A stretch of DNA of 64,000 nucleotides, taken from assembly GCA_013365325.1 (NCBI GenBank), contig JABVXV010000033.1, forward strand, positions 186,001 to 250,000. Reading direction: 5' to 3'. This DNA is from Dipetalonema caudispina (taxonomy: Eukaryota > Nematoda > Chromadorea > Rhabditida > Onchocercidae). The notes under the pieces are model-generated. The model worked only from the letters and a program-made list of their open reading frames with translations, was not told where the DNA came from and did not search any database. This document shows positions 40,752 through 53,017 of the stretch, piece after piece. The position numbers were made by a program, and so were the translations under genes. The first letter of the stretch is position 1, and each line of letters opens with the position of its first letter.

Positions 40752-43700
40752 ATGTGTGTCGAAAAAAGGGGTAGACGTTGGGTTGATTCGTAAGTTTCGT
40801 GAGCTATTAGTACTGCTCATCCTTAGTTCGTTGTCACTCTTCTAGTTGCAAGTTTTAAATTTTGGAAAGAAATAAAAAAGGGTTTAAGTATTTAAAAAAA
40901 AGTATTTGAAGCGGACAGGATCGAGATGTGTTGGTTTCCTGTCAAGGGATTTCAGGGTATCAGATCAAAATGGTAGTACGACTTCGTTTATGATTTTGAT
41001 CCAGTAATATTTCGAATCTTATTAAGCCACTTTCGAAATGTCATTTTCAGCCTTATTAGCTGTCACGTCTACCATTCTTTCAATTTCTACTGTTGTTGCA
41101 TTCTTGAGCTATTGTATTTTGGGATTTTATTGGATCGAGAGATTTTCTTTTTTTATATGAGCTTTGGGATCAAATAAATTAGGTTTAGAGAAATCTAGAA
41201 TAGCTTAATTACTTGATTTTAGATAAAAATTGCATGTATTATCAGAATAAGATTTGGTTGAAATAATTTCTGAAATATAGGTAGGGCAGGTAATAGAAAT
41301 ATAGGTTAATATAGGTAGGGCATGTAATAGAAAAATAGGTTGTCTATGGAAAATTTTATTCTTCTATCTTTCATTTGACTTTACGAATTGATATTAGAAA
41401 ACTATTTTAAGCTTCATTCGTGAAGGAATGAAGCGAAAGTTATTGAGGTTCTCTGAGAAAGCGATGTAATCCTCGTGTGATGTAAATGATAACTAAATCA
41501 CATATTTACAGAAAACGATTTGAGCATACAAGGATTTGTGATCGAGAAACAAGGAAGAATGGAGAACCAAATGTTGCCGGAGATTATGCTGTGCATGCTT
41601 CATCAAGTCGTCTCGATGTCAGCACACTTTTACGTGATTGGGAATCCACGTACGTGAAATCATAATCCTAGCATATTTCACTCTGTTTCAGTAAAATTGT
41701 GGCTTGACTAGCACTGATGCTACCGTATGTTGTATGATAATATGATTCAAATATATTCTTAGTTGAAGTTGTGAGGATTGTGAGTCGTTAAGATTGTTTG
41801 TTACGTTTTACTGAAAAGAGTGCCGAGAATCTTTCCAGATATTCTTCTTATCGGACATCATCAATATTCATTACCACATTCAACGTTAACGGACGTGCAC
41901 CAGACCTTAATGGGATATCGGGCTGGTTGAATTGTGAAGGCAATCTTCCACCTGACTTTTATATTATTGGGTTTGTTGCTTTTATTTAAGATAGGATGAG
42001 GGAAGTGAATTATGTTAAAAACAATTTTTCCTTTCAACTAATAGATGGCTTTGATTAATGATCATTCTTTGCTTTCCAAGCAATCCTGAAAATCAAGTGC
42101 GTTTTTAGAACTTATCGGTTTTTTCCCTCAAGTTAAGGATTATCTATGGCTCAATATTTTTGCTGATACTGACTTCCAGACTTCAAGAAATGGATTTATC
42201 GCCACAAGCTTTCATAATGAATACATCAACACGACAGGCGGAATGGAAAGTCGTTATCGCTAAATCTTTTCCTAGAGGCACTAATTATGACTTGGTCAGT
42301 TTTTTTCTTTCTTTTTTTTTTTCTTTTGTTCAGAATTATGGTTTCCTTTCCTTTTGATGCGAATGGTTCTGAGTTGTTGGTTCAGTCTTTCAAATGCATT
42401 CAGATAAGTGAAATACGATTGGTAGGTATACTACTGGCAATTTACCGACGTGTAGGCAGTAAAATCAAAGTACGTCCGGCAGAAATTGATGCAGTTATGA
42501 TACCGACCGGTGGATATAATGTACTTGGAACAACTCTAAGTGATAAGGTATGCTTTTTGGTATCTGTTTAATTAGGTCAATGTGAATGCTTAGTAAAATG
42601 TACATCTTGGACGAAAAGGCACTTCTTATATTTTGTAACTGGGACTAGGCAATTTGCCCTACTGAATTTCTAATCAGTTTTAATAGAATAATATAATGAT
42701 TGGGATCTATAGCCTGCCGTAGGAAATAAATGCACGATGAATATGTAATTGTACCTCGAGCGATAATTCCGAACACAATAATTTTGATAAATCATAAGTG
42801 GTTTTATATATGAAATTTTGAAAGATATAATTGTTCTCTTATGAAATGAACTTGTTTGATAAAATTGGATTTATAGGGTTGTGTTGCGATCAGCATGTAT
42901 ATGAATGATACAGCAGTTTGCTTCGTGAACGCACACTTCCCCGCTCATATAGAAGCAAATGAAAAACGTATCATGGATTATAAGTGCGTTCAAGTTTATA
43001 AATTAATAACTTTTTCTTAAAATTCAAACTTAATCCAGTCGTTAAGAGAATCATTCGTGATTTCTATAAGCATTTCGATAGTCAATATGAAATTTCGGTA
43101 AATTTTAGGGGCATCGTCAAAAAAATATATTTTTATCGGAATGGTAAAACACTGTTCGAACACGATGCAATTTTTTGGTTTGGTGATTTAAATTTTCGCC
43201 TGGATACTGCATATGGTATGAGCAATGATGAATTACGTGAATTATGTAATGATGATCAAGCATTCAGAGACATGATTGTTTACGATCAGGTAAATTAATC
43301 TATAATTCGGAAAATTCCAATTATCAGATGATTTTTGTGGTTGTTGGTGTTTGAAGGAGGATTGATATATTTCGAGGTTCTGTGTTCCATTTTTTGCGAG
43401 ACGATTCGTTTGATCGTTGGGGGCGTAAAAATAAATTTGATTGTGTTTTCCTATCATAATGGATAAATCTTTAAATGAAATATTAAACTTTACCATCCGG
43501 CAGATCAAGCAGTTCTTCACCACTAAAACCTTATTAGAACTTGCAAATTACTTCAAAACAAGAACTGTTATGCGAAGTATCAACATCGTTATGCCTATTA
43601 AAATGAAATTAAAGAAAAAGCTTCTGAATAGTGCCTTCTCACATGTTTGCAACACATTAAAACACCAATATTAATATACTTTTTTAGCACTAATATATAT

Positions 43701-44672
43701 CAGTGCGCTTTGATATGTCTTATGTTATTAGAAATTTTCTTTTCGATTGTCAGAGAATAGTTGCCGTCTAGAATTAGAATTTCTGGAGGTTATAAAATTT
43801 GTTATGATTTCCAGGTTTGGTTAACGAAATTTTCATATTTAATGAGTACTTAATGTGTTAAACGGGCAAGCTTAATTTTCATGTGTGATATTATGATGTC
43901 TTTTGTTGTGTTTAAGAGTGAGAACTGTTTAGCTTAAGAGAGCGATGAAACTCAAAATTATATTTGAAAGTTTCAAAGAACCGGAAATTTTGAATTTTCG
44001 TCCAACTTTCAAATATGATATTAATTCCGACAACTGGGATAGCAGGTCGTGCCAAATGATTTTTCACTAATTTTTTTCTGTTTTTCTGATCAGAGCTTAA
44101 TTATGAAGCGGTATACTTGAACTCCCGGAAATTTCAGGATTGATGCATTATTTGACGGAATCATTCTGATTTTGCGGGTATTATTTAGCCAGGATCTTTG
44201 TTAGAGTTGCATGTTTACTTTCGTTTGAGATAATTTATCTTATCTCAAACATGCTGTCTTTTCGCTTTATTTATAGCTGTTTAAGATTTATAGACCTCTT
44301 ATCACATGCTCTCTCCTGTTCAGCTGCTGCCAACAACATTGATTACGTATCCATTTGGATAATAAAATAAACTTTCAAATCACTTCATTTTCATGGCCCT
44401 TTTTCAGTAAAAAAAAACGTGTTCCGGCTTGGTGCGATCGAATTTTATGGTGGAATCAGAAAGGTGTTCGCATCAGGCAGAAATTTTATGACAGCATACC
44501 ATTCATCAAATTTTCGGATCATAGACCAGTTAGGGCACTTTTTTACTTGGGTGTACGAGAAATTGATATAACCGAATATGACAAAGCTTATCGGAGAGCG
44601 CTCAGAGAAGTGAATCATCGTCGTAATGATTATCGCGATAAGAAGGAAGAAGAAAAGAGAGTGACATTGTAA
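40752..44672 (+). CDS. Type II inositol-polyphosphate 5-phosphatase, catalytic-domain-only OCRL paralogue
   Basis: Nine exons: 40752-40789, 41512-41649, 41839-41970, 42180-42294, 42404-42547, 42877-42983, 43109-43289, 43933-44045, 44408-44672, all in phase, 410 residues. The whole protein is a 5-phosphatase domain: FITTFNVNGR, LQEMDLSPQAF (E106), RLVGILL, FVNAHF (H209), WFGDLNFR (D251, N253), PAWCDRILWW (329-338) and SDHRPV (D360, H361). It would remove the 5-phosphate from PI(4,5)P2 or related lipids. The conserved GNKGGVA motif is changed to SDKGCVA (187-193). It stops shortly after the domain, in a charged tail (DKKEEEKRVTL), so it lacks the ASH and RhoGAP regions of its downstream neighbour. 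Exon lengths 132, 115, 107 and 113 match that neighbour exactly, which shows tandem duplication. The first exon (MCVEKRGRRWVDS) was chosen for its strong gtaagt donor and matching phase. Confidence 0.88.
41275..41342. repeat. 34-bp tandem duplication
   Basis: Two adjacent near-identical 34-base units, each starting ATATAGGTAGGGCA, lie in the first intron of the 5-phosphatase-only gene. Confidence 0.7.
44223..44250. repeat. Perfect 11-bp inverted repeat
   Basis: GTTTGAGATAA and its complement flank a six-base loop in the last intron of the 5-phosphatase-only gene. Confidence 0.6.
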
Positions 44673-45732
44673 TTTGCATTTGAATTTGTCCTTGTGATGA
44701 TTTTTTTGTTCAATTGTGAATAGTTCAGATCATTGTAATTAACTGGAAAGATTAATTCATTTATTGCTCTCTATGGCTTTCCAAATTTTATACCCCAATC
44801 GTCATCTAGTACTATCAAATCATTAACCTTTCAAGTCATTGAGAACTAGGTTTTGTGATCATCTGTTGATTAAAATTTTAGTTGAACTGTTTTAGTCAAT
44901 TTATCTGTTATAAACTTACAACTTCAGACTAATCGAGAAAAAAAAATTTTTTTTAGAGAGGAATCAGTTTCCAAAACAATGGATTTTTTTGATTTAGCGA
45001 TTTAGATAGCTTTAACAAATTAGGAGCTTCACTAATTTTTCCGAGTATGGCATTATTTTCGTTTCTTTTTTCTGAATTTATCAACGTATCTTCTTATCCT
45101 TCCTGTTGGAAGTTAGCTGCACAATAGTTTTTTACAATGGAATTTATGATGTTTAGATGTTTGGGAAGTCTGCTTCACATTAACAGACAAGTCTGAGTTG
45201 ATCGATACTACAGAATGACTCATCAATGGTAATTGTAAATAATAACAAAACGATCAACTTTTTTAGTTGATTAGATTTAAAAAAAAAAAAAAATTATTTT
45301 TTATATTCTGATTGTTAACTTATATATTCTGATTAGAGTTTACTGATTGCTGCTTGTAAATAATATGTTTATAATTGTAACATATATTGTTGTACTCATT
45401 AAAAATTCGTAACATAATTTTTAATCATGATACGTTATATAGTAATACACATGCACAATACATTATATACACTTTATATTTACGTAGCTGTAACTGGATT
45501 GATTTACCGTTCCTCATTTTTGCCCTTTAATGATTTATTTTTTGTGCCATTTTTGCACATTAATTGCAATATATTTTTTTCACATTCAAAACAAGTTTTC
45601 ATTACTACCTATCATTTTTCTAATTTCCTTTTTACTTAATATAAGATAATTAAGTTAGTAGTTGTACGAAAGATTGAAAATGTTTTCCATAATTTATAGG
45701 ATAGATTAATTTATGGAAAATATGGTTGGAGG
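44673..45732. other. Spacer between the two OCRL copies
   Basis: About 1 kb, very AT-rich, with no convincing exon. An acceptor (tttatag, ending at 45699) lies 34 bases before the start codon of the second copy and could be a trans-splice site. A short out-of-frame ATG frame occurs between that site and the chosen start. Confidence 0.45.
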
Positions 45733-48700
45733 ATGACCTTCTATACCATTGGAAACGTCACATCAGCGCTTTCGCGTCGAGATGACGTCGAGGAGGTCAT
45801 GCGTGATTGGGAAAGCAGGTTAGCCTATTTTCTTCAACATTTGGAAATTTTTGTTGTAGATTTATCATATCTCGTAATGGATAATAATCGCATTTGTAGT
45901 TACGTTTATTATTGGCAGCTGATCTATACGCAATTCCCACTTCACTTTTTCTTTTGATGGCATCTGCTGCATTGAATATTCCTGTTGTTGTGACATGATA
46001 AGATTCGATATTTCTGTTGGTGTACTGATTTAGTGTGATATTCAGCTTCACAATTTCCTCATACTTTTTCCAAATCTCTACTGCTCCACAATTTATATTA
46101 TATTTATTAATTGCGTTTGTTCATTTGAAGGTATTCGACATATACCACGACATCGATATTTATCACAACATTCAACGTTAACGGCCGAATGCCAGCACTT
46201 GAAGATTTACCGAATTGGTTAACATGCAGCGGAGCATCTGCGCCAGATTTTTACGTTATTGGGTTATTTTTTGCTTTTAATAAGAAATTTCAAGCATAAA
46301 TTCATCCTTTATTGAGAATAGTTGTCTTTTCTAGCAATATAATATGACTTAACTTTTATGAGTAAAGCATGCAATTAAAAGAGCCATTACTGAAACAGGG
46401 TTCCACTGTTACAGTGATGGCTTCTTTGACTGAATGCTTTACTCGTTATTTTGGATATGAAAGAAATTTATACTGCATTGTATTGAAAGGAGATAGGATA
46501 TAAGATTGACAGAACATATGACTCGTTTTGCATAAAAGTTTAACGTTTAAAAGCCAAATTCAGGACTTCTTCAAATGTAATTCTAAAATCTACATTTATT
46601 GCGAACTCAGAATAATGGATTTCTCCATTGTGAGTAGCAATTTTAAAGCAGAAAGAAATTTCTAGGATGAATTGTTGTAACAAAAAGGTGTTCCAGATTA
46701 CAAGAAATGGATCTTTCTCCCCAGGCTTTTCTCATGAATACTTCAGCACGTCATTCTGGATGGCAGATTGTCATCCAGAAGTCTCTTCCTACTTCCACTG
46801 CCTATATTCTGGTATTAAATTCCTTAATTTTGAAATAAATTGTTCATTTAGTTTGTCTCGTTCATTTTGGTTATTACACTCATTTCCCTTTCTATTTTGG
46901 GATGGCTTGAGGAAGATCTAAGCTTGTCGGTGTTATTCTGCTCTCGACTTTTGAATTATGTATACCTAATAGTTAGTTACAGCACTTATGTGTTCAGAAC
47001 CTATGGCTGTAATATTTCATGATTTATCTTACCATAACTATTCAAGCTATTTTTTATAGGTCCAAGAAGTGCGCTTGGTTGGTATACTGTTGATGATTTA
47101 TCGTCGCATTGATTGTAAAGTTCGGGTTGAAGATTCAGCAATTGATGTTGAAATTGTACCGACTGGTTTCCCACTACTGGGTCGCATGGGTAATAAGGTA
47201 AGTAATGGAACGATAAAATGATCGTGTTAGAGTAAGAAAAACAATAAACAAATATTACTTAATGGTAGTCTTCTTGAGTAATTTTATTTTCCGTCTCCAT
47301 TGACTTTTATTTTGGTTACTTTTCTTACATTCTTCGCCTTCCCAAAATGCTTTTTTATTGCTAAATTATTTCAATGTCGTGTACAACGTCCTCTTGTGAT
47401 GAATGAGAAAAAGTTTCCGGCATCGGCTCTTTTTGCCTTTAGAAGGAAGTGATCCCGTTATTTTTGTTTAATTCCAAAGATTACTTTAGGGTGGTGTGGC
47501 AGTCAGTTTACAGATCAATGATAGCTTTCTCTGTTTCGTAAATTCTCATTTTGCTGCTGGACAAGAAGAATTGGAAAAGCGAAATCAAGATTACAGGTTA
47601 GCTTAGGAAATAAAATAAATAGTGGTATGATAGGAGATCATGTTCATAAAATCACATTGAAAACTGAGCATGGTACTCAGAAATATATGGCGATGTTGTG
47701 CCTTTCAGTTTTCATTTTTTTAGGGAAATATCACAGATCCGCTTTTCGAAAAGCAGCAAAAGTTTGTTCGATCACGATGTCATATTCTGGTTTGGTGACA
47801 TGAATTTTCGTTTGGAAACTAATAATGATTTGAGTAATGACGATTTTCGGCGCCTTTGCGCTGACGAGAATGCATTTAGAGATATGATAGTATTTGATCA
47901 GGTGAGCTTCCAGAAGTATAGCAATGCATACCAAAAAACATCACAACTATTAGCAAGGTTTTCCTTTCGTGACCTTGATTCTATATTGAAATCTGAAGAT
48001 AATACTTCAAGTTGATTAATTCCACCTCTTCTGTTCTTTGGCGATTCCTTTTCAAAAAGCATCATTTCATATAAAATTAAATCATTGTGGATATTAATTG
48101 TGTGTGAATTATATATTTGAGATTTTTCCGAAAAAAAACTTTTCAACTTTTTTCCAGCTGAAGAAACAGAAAAAGCTTAATCATATATTTGTCGATTTCA
48201 AAGAACCAGATATTTTAAATTTCCGTCCCACATATAAATACGATCCTGGTACAACAAGATGGGATACCAGGTTAGCTATGGACAAATTCAAATCAATTTT
48301 ATATCTCTTTCTTAGTATTGTGAAGTATATATTATGCGAACTAAGCTTACATAACTCGTCAAGCTTTGTCATCTCTCATTAAACGGTCAATGGCACAGAT
48401 GACATGAAGATTTAAACATATTCTGTGATTTAATTGATTTATTTTGCTTCATTCTATTCAGTTTGATTTTAATTTGTCGAAGTTTTTCTGACTTTGATAT
48501 GTTTCATTTTTGAATTTCATGAATATGTTACTATTTTCTAACAGTGTAATAATTATTATGTTTTAGTGAGAAATGTCGTTGTCCAGCTTGGTGCGATCGA
48601 ATTTTATGGTGGAATCGTGATGGAGTGAATGTCCGGCAGCAGTTCTATGAAAGTGTAGAATCGGTGGTGTTTTCAGACCATAAACCAGTGCGATCTATAT

Positions 48701-51674
48701 TTCATGTGGCAATACGAAGTATCGATGAAGCTAAACGGGATGCTTGCTTGGAAGAAGCTATACGGGAAGCAGACCGACGTGCCAATGAGGCACTTCCTCA
48801 AATTGAGTTATCGCAAAGCGAAGTAAATCAAAGACATTTCTTAACTGATAAGCTTCAACTACTAATAATGATCGAGTGTACATGATTAAAAGTTATCATT
48901 CCCTTAAATTATAACTTGCTTTGTGTCACGCCTTCTATGACTTTCTGTACAGTTTGAAATTTTCAGGTGGATTTCGGCAAAGTGTATTTTTTCCAAAGTG
49001 CATCCAAGACACTAACAATTAAAAATACGGGTAAAACGAAAATTTCGTTTTCGTTTGGTGCGAGACCAAATCGTGCTGTACTCTGTGAGCCTTGGCTGTC
49101 TGTTACACCGCCCAATTCTAGGCTTCAACCGGGTGCCTCCTGTACCATCAGTTTACAGGTTTTTTTATGTCCAGTTTCTGTCAAACATATACAGAATTTT
49201 AATTTATCACGATGGCGAATAAAATTACCCCATCATGCGTTGTTGTTTCTTTTTCACTGCTAATTTTCAGTCTGTACAAGCTTGTGTATGAGTTCCCAAT
49301 AGTCATTCATTATGCCAGCTGATGATTTACAGAAGCTTGTAATGATGGAGGCGAATTGCCTGGGCGTGGATTATGAATTTTGACGTTTTAATATGCTTGT
49401 AAAATTGAAAGTAAATTTCTAGTCTTTTTATAGATTTTAATTGACAAAGCAGTTGCATGGACAATGAATAGAGATGGGAAACTATCGGAAATCCTGGTAC
49501 TTCAATTGCACCATGGGAGGCATTATTTCGTCACTGTTTCGGCTCAGTATCAACGCAGCGTTTTTGGTTCATCGTTTATTCATCTAATTCATAAGGAAAA
49601 GGAGGAAACATCTGCATCTGAACTCTTTAATTTGGTATGAAATCTGATTTGCATTGAAATAAATTACTGCCATGTTAAGGAGAAATAGAAATTTGTATTA
49701 AGTAACTGAAAAAGTTATTTCAATCTCATATTGCTAGACAACATGATTACTCATTGAGAGAACATTACCAGTTTAAAAGAATTGAGTTGGTAAATATTCA
49801 TTAGTTAACAATAAATTGCTTGTCATACTCGATGTTAGGTTAATAAAAGAGTTAAAAAAAACTAGGATTAGCGGATAAGTTTTGCGATATAAATTTTAGC
49901 TACAGTTTATATTATGTTGCATACTGATTTGCGGTGTACTTCATGGAGAAATTACTTTCCCCTCCTGTTTTGATATGAAATTCCTTTTCAGTTCATTTTC
50001 AGACTCTCAGCCCTACATCAGCTACATCCGCTGTTATGGTTGGCGTGCCGGAATCTGTTTTTCGGATTTGTGAAGCATTGAAACAAAACGGTTTAAAAAA
50101 AATTCATTTCGATGATCCTTCTGCGCATAGTGAATTCATAGCATTACGAAATGCTTTAGATACTGGAAAGCCGACAAATTTGTGTAAGTTTTCTACTGCT
50201 CTTTCCTTTCCTTTCTTTCCTTGATCGGATAATAGTTTCCTCTTTTGGATTTCTTAAAATTTGCATGTGTAAATTTGAATTTATTGATCGAAACGGAAAA
50301 GATTGGAATGTTTGATTGATTAACTTTGTTCACTTTTCAGTTGAAGCTTGCAAATCAGCTTTCAGTATGTATGATACTTTGCTAACACTTATTACTTCCT
50401 TTAAAGGTATTTGGTGTTTTTATTCAAGGAATTTAAACCTTTTCAAAACTTTTAGGCATTATACTTTATCTGTAATGAATTTAAGGCCTCCCTGAAAAGC
50501 GGCAAGCAGTCGGTATTAGGTTATGCTTTTACTTTCTATATTTTCTATATACTTTATCTTCCTGTGTTTTCATAATTCATTGTTCTTGTTTTAAGATTCT
50601 TGTACAGTTAATTTAACTAACATCCGTAGCTTCAGTTGTTTTCATTTTCAGAGTCTATAATACCTCCAGCTTTACAAATGGAATGTTTGCGAGCAGCCGG
50701 TAATATCAGTATTTGTTGGTCGTGTATTGAAAAATTCCCTATCGAGAATCGCAATATGTTTATTTATCTTATTGGTTTTGTTACGGAGTTGATGGAACAG
50801 AATAGCACTGCTGATAGTTAGTTATCTTCTTTTGTTTTCTTCTGCTTTTTTTCGCTAGATTTCCATTTCCACAATGTTCAATGTTTTCTTTCTGAGGTAA
50901 CCGCTATGCTTGAATTGGCTTATTTTCTGGATAAGTTATTTTACTTCAAATAATAAACTTGCTTCATTTGTGAATTAGAATTAAGGCTCAGTTAACAAAA
51001 TGCTTAAGGAGTTTTACAGCTTGTTCTTTTTCTTCCGTTTAGTTGTTTTTAACAGTTACATCTTGATCAATAGATTTTGCGAACTCTCATTTTACTGCAA
51101 TACTATCTTGTTAATACATCAAATGTAGCACGATACTATCTTAATGTATCACTTGAATTGCATATATATTTCTCGAGCCAAACCAATTGTAATTTTGATC
51201 ATGATTTCGATTTTATGTTATCATAGGTTTGTGACATTCTGAATTTCAGAACCTATTCTCGCGTTTTCCAGGATGTATTTAATTTTAATATATATATATA
51301 TATATTTTTTTTTTGCTATCGATGATCTTAATACTCAAAAAATGATCCATCATTTAGCACTCATCCGAAAGTGAGAATTGGTATGGGAACGAAATACTCT
51401 GGACGTACAAGATTCTATTACTTTGCATCTGAAATATTAATTTTTGTAAATATCCATTTTCACTTAACAACCACGAAATTCAATAATAGATTTTGTTTCA
51501 GCTCAAATGCAGTTGCTAGCAGATATTATATTCAAACGACCAACTGGCGATGGTGGTTATTTACAACGTTTAAAATTTCTGGAAACATTTGTATCAGGAA
51601 GTCGCGAAGGTAGCAGAAGTGCTCCGCTTCCCCCTGCACATTGCCAGCATGATGCTGATCTCATTATTTTATGA
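45733..51674 (+). CDS. ocrl-1: OCRL/INPP5B-type inositol polyphosphate 5-phosphatase (5-Pase, ASH, RhoGAP-like)
   Basis: Fourteen exons, all in phase, 700 residues: 45733-45818, 46131-46262, 46697-46811, 47060-47197, 47490-47596, 47724-47901, 48158-48270, 48567-48822, 48967-49158, 49434-49634, 50003-50183, 50341-50406, 50652-50816, 51502-51674. The 5-phosphatase domain keeps LQEMD (E76), GNKGGVA (155-161), FVNSHF (H177), WFGDMNFR, PAWCDRILWW and SDHKPV. An ASH domain follows (about 376-506; VDFGKVYFFQSASKTLTIKN). A RhoGAP-like domain ends it (about 520-690; IPPALQMECLRAAGNI, FIYLIGFVTELMEQN, LLADIIFKRPTG). OCRL and INPP5B hydrolyse PI(4,5)P2 on endosomes and Golgi and bind Rabs through ASH. 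There is no N-terminal PH domain. A 9-base micro-exon near 51385 would also keep the frame before the last exon. The N terminus could begin slightly upstream through another exon. Confidence 0.92.
46360..46444 (+). ncRNA. Candidate microRNA-precursor-like hairpin in an OCRL intron
   Basis: Bases 46360-46398 pair with 46406-46444 almost without gaps: 39 positions, of which 32 are Watson-Crick, 3 are G-U and 4 are isolated 1x1 mismatches (46371, 46374, 46380, 46393). The first 11 pairs are perfect (GAGTAAAGCAT and its complement). The loop is seven bases. It sits in sense orientation in the second intron (46263-46696) of the OCRL gene. Length, symmetry and small mismatches fit a pre-miRNA; a fold-back transposon relic is the main alternative. 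Expression cannot be judged from sequence. Confidence 0.45.
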
Positions 51675-53017
51675 TATCCTCTCGGATTGTTATTATCCCT
51701 TCTCATTAATTTGATTAACGAGGTTATATTCTCTATTGTGATTATTGGTTGTAATATTTGCGAAACTTTTTTAGATTTCTTTTTATTTGCTTATTGTGAG
51801 TTCGTTGTGAAATAATCCCAAGCTTTTATTAAACTATTCTAATTTAAGAATGTGCCATTTCGAACTACGGTACAAATCGTTTTTTGTGATGTTACTCATT
51901 CTTAAAATTATTAGAAATCACTGCTCTTTACTTCTTTAACCAGTCATCTGCCTGTTTTAGTGACATAAATTTATTCCATTAACTGTAACGCTGTTTGATA
52001 TCAAACACCTATTGATAGGATAACGATACCAACCTTCTGTTCCAAATAATATAGTCACTATTACAAAGGCAAATAATTCCTTTAGTGATTTATTTTATTC
52101 TTTTGAATGATTATTTTGCTGGTTAAACCATTTTGGATATATGTGGATATATGTGCTTTTTAATGTTGTAATTTTAGCTCATAAACATAAATTAAAGTTT
52201 TATTACGGGAAATTGTCGTATTTACGAAGAAGATATGTACCAGATGGAAATCATTATACTTTAAAATGTATTTTAAAATAGTACTGACTGAGTAGTGTTG
52301 GGACACGGTTTCAGAAATTTCATTTCCATGAAAATAAACAATGATATATCATTTTGATGGACTAAGATTAGATTCAGAATTCGAATCACGAAATGGATTA
52401 TTATTACCGGTAAGGTAATCAATCACTCACTAAATATATTGTTCATTTCATTAACTAGAACCGAATATCGGATTTAAAATTACAATATCGTTGTTTTTGT
52501 ACTGTATGTTGTATATTCGTCGTGTAAATGTTTATAGTTCAACTCATTACTATCAACTGGAGTTGTTATGGTGGTTTTTTTTATAGAGAAAGTATTTTGT
52601 TACTTGTTTAGATTCTTTAGGTTTTTTTAATTGCATTCTTCTTCATATCATATAATCGTGTGGGCTAGTTAATCTTTTTAAAAATTTTGAAATCTAATAA
52701 TTTGCTGATTAGTTCGATGAGAGGATCTTTAATGATATTGAAAAAAGTGCTGTTTGATAGAGTGGATAAAAAGTTGTTCTCATTTCCTTGGATCAGAAGT
52801 AAAGACTCCATATCCCATTTATCTCGTATTCGTTTCAAAAATACTATTCAGTTGGCTTTTCTATTAAATCACGTGGTGTTTCTATGGTGTTATTAAAGTG
52901 TGATACTAGCAGATATGCTGTATCTCCCGATAACTTGGCACGGAATGTCCCGCCAAAACAATTGTAGTATATTTCGTATTTTCGGATTGCAAACGATTTT
53001 GTAAATTGAAATATACA
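51675..53017. other. OCRL 3' UTR and SYAP1-like promoter
   Basis: No supported exon. AT-rich; the open frames in it are low-complexity and have no splice support. Confidence 0.5.

Noticed and set aside
50817..50821. TTAG stop just after the RhoGAP exon, considered as the end of OCRL
   Set aside because: Splicing at the donor 50817 (gttagt) into 51502 restores a long frame with RhoGAP-like LLADIIFKRPTG and a later stop, so the gene probably continues.
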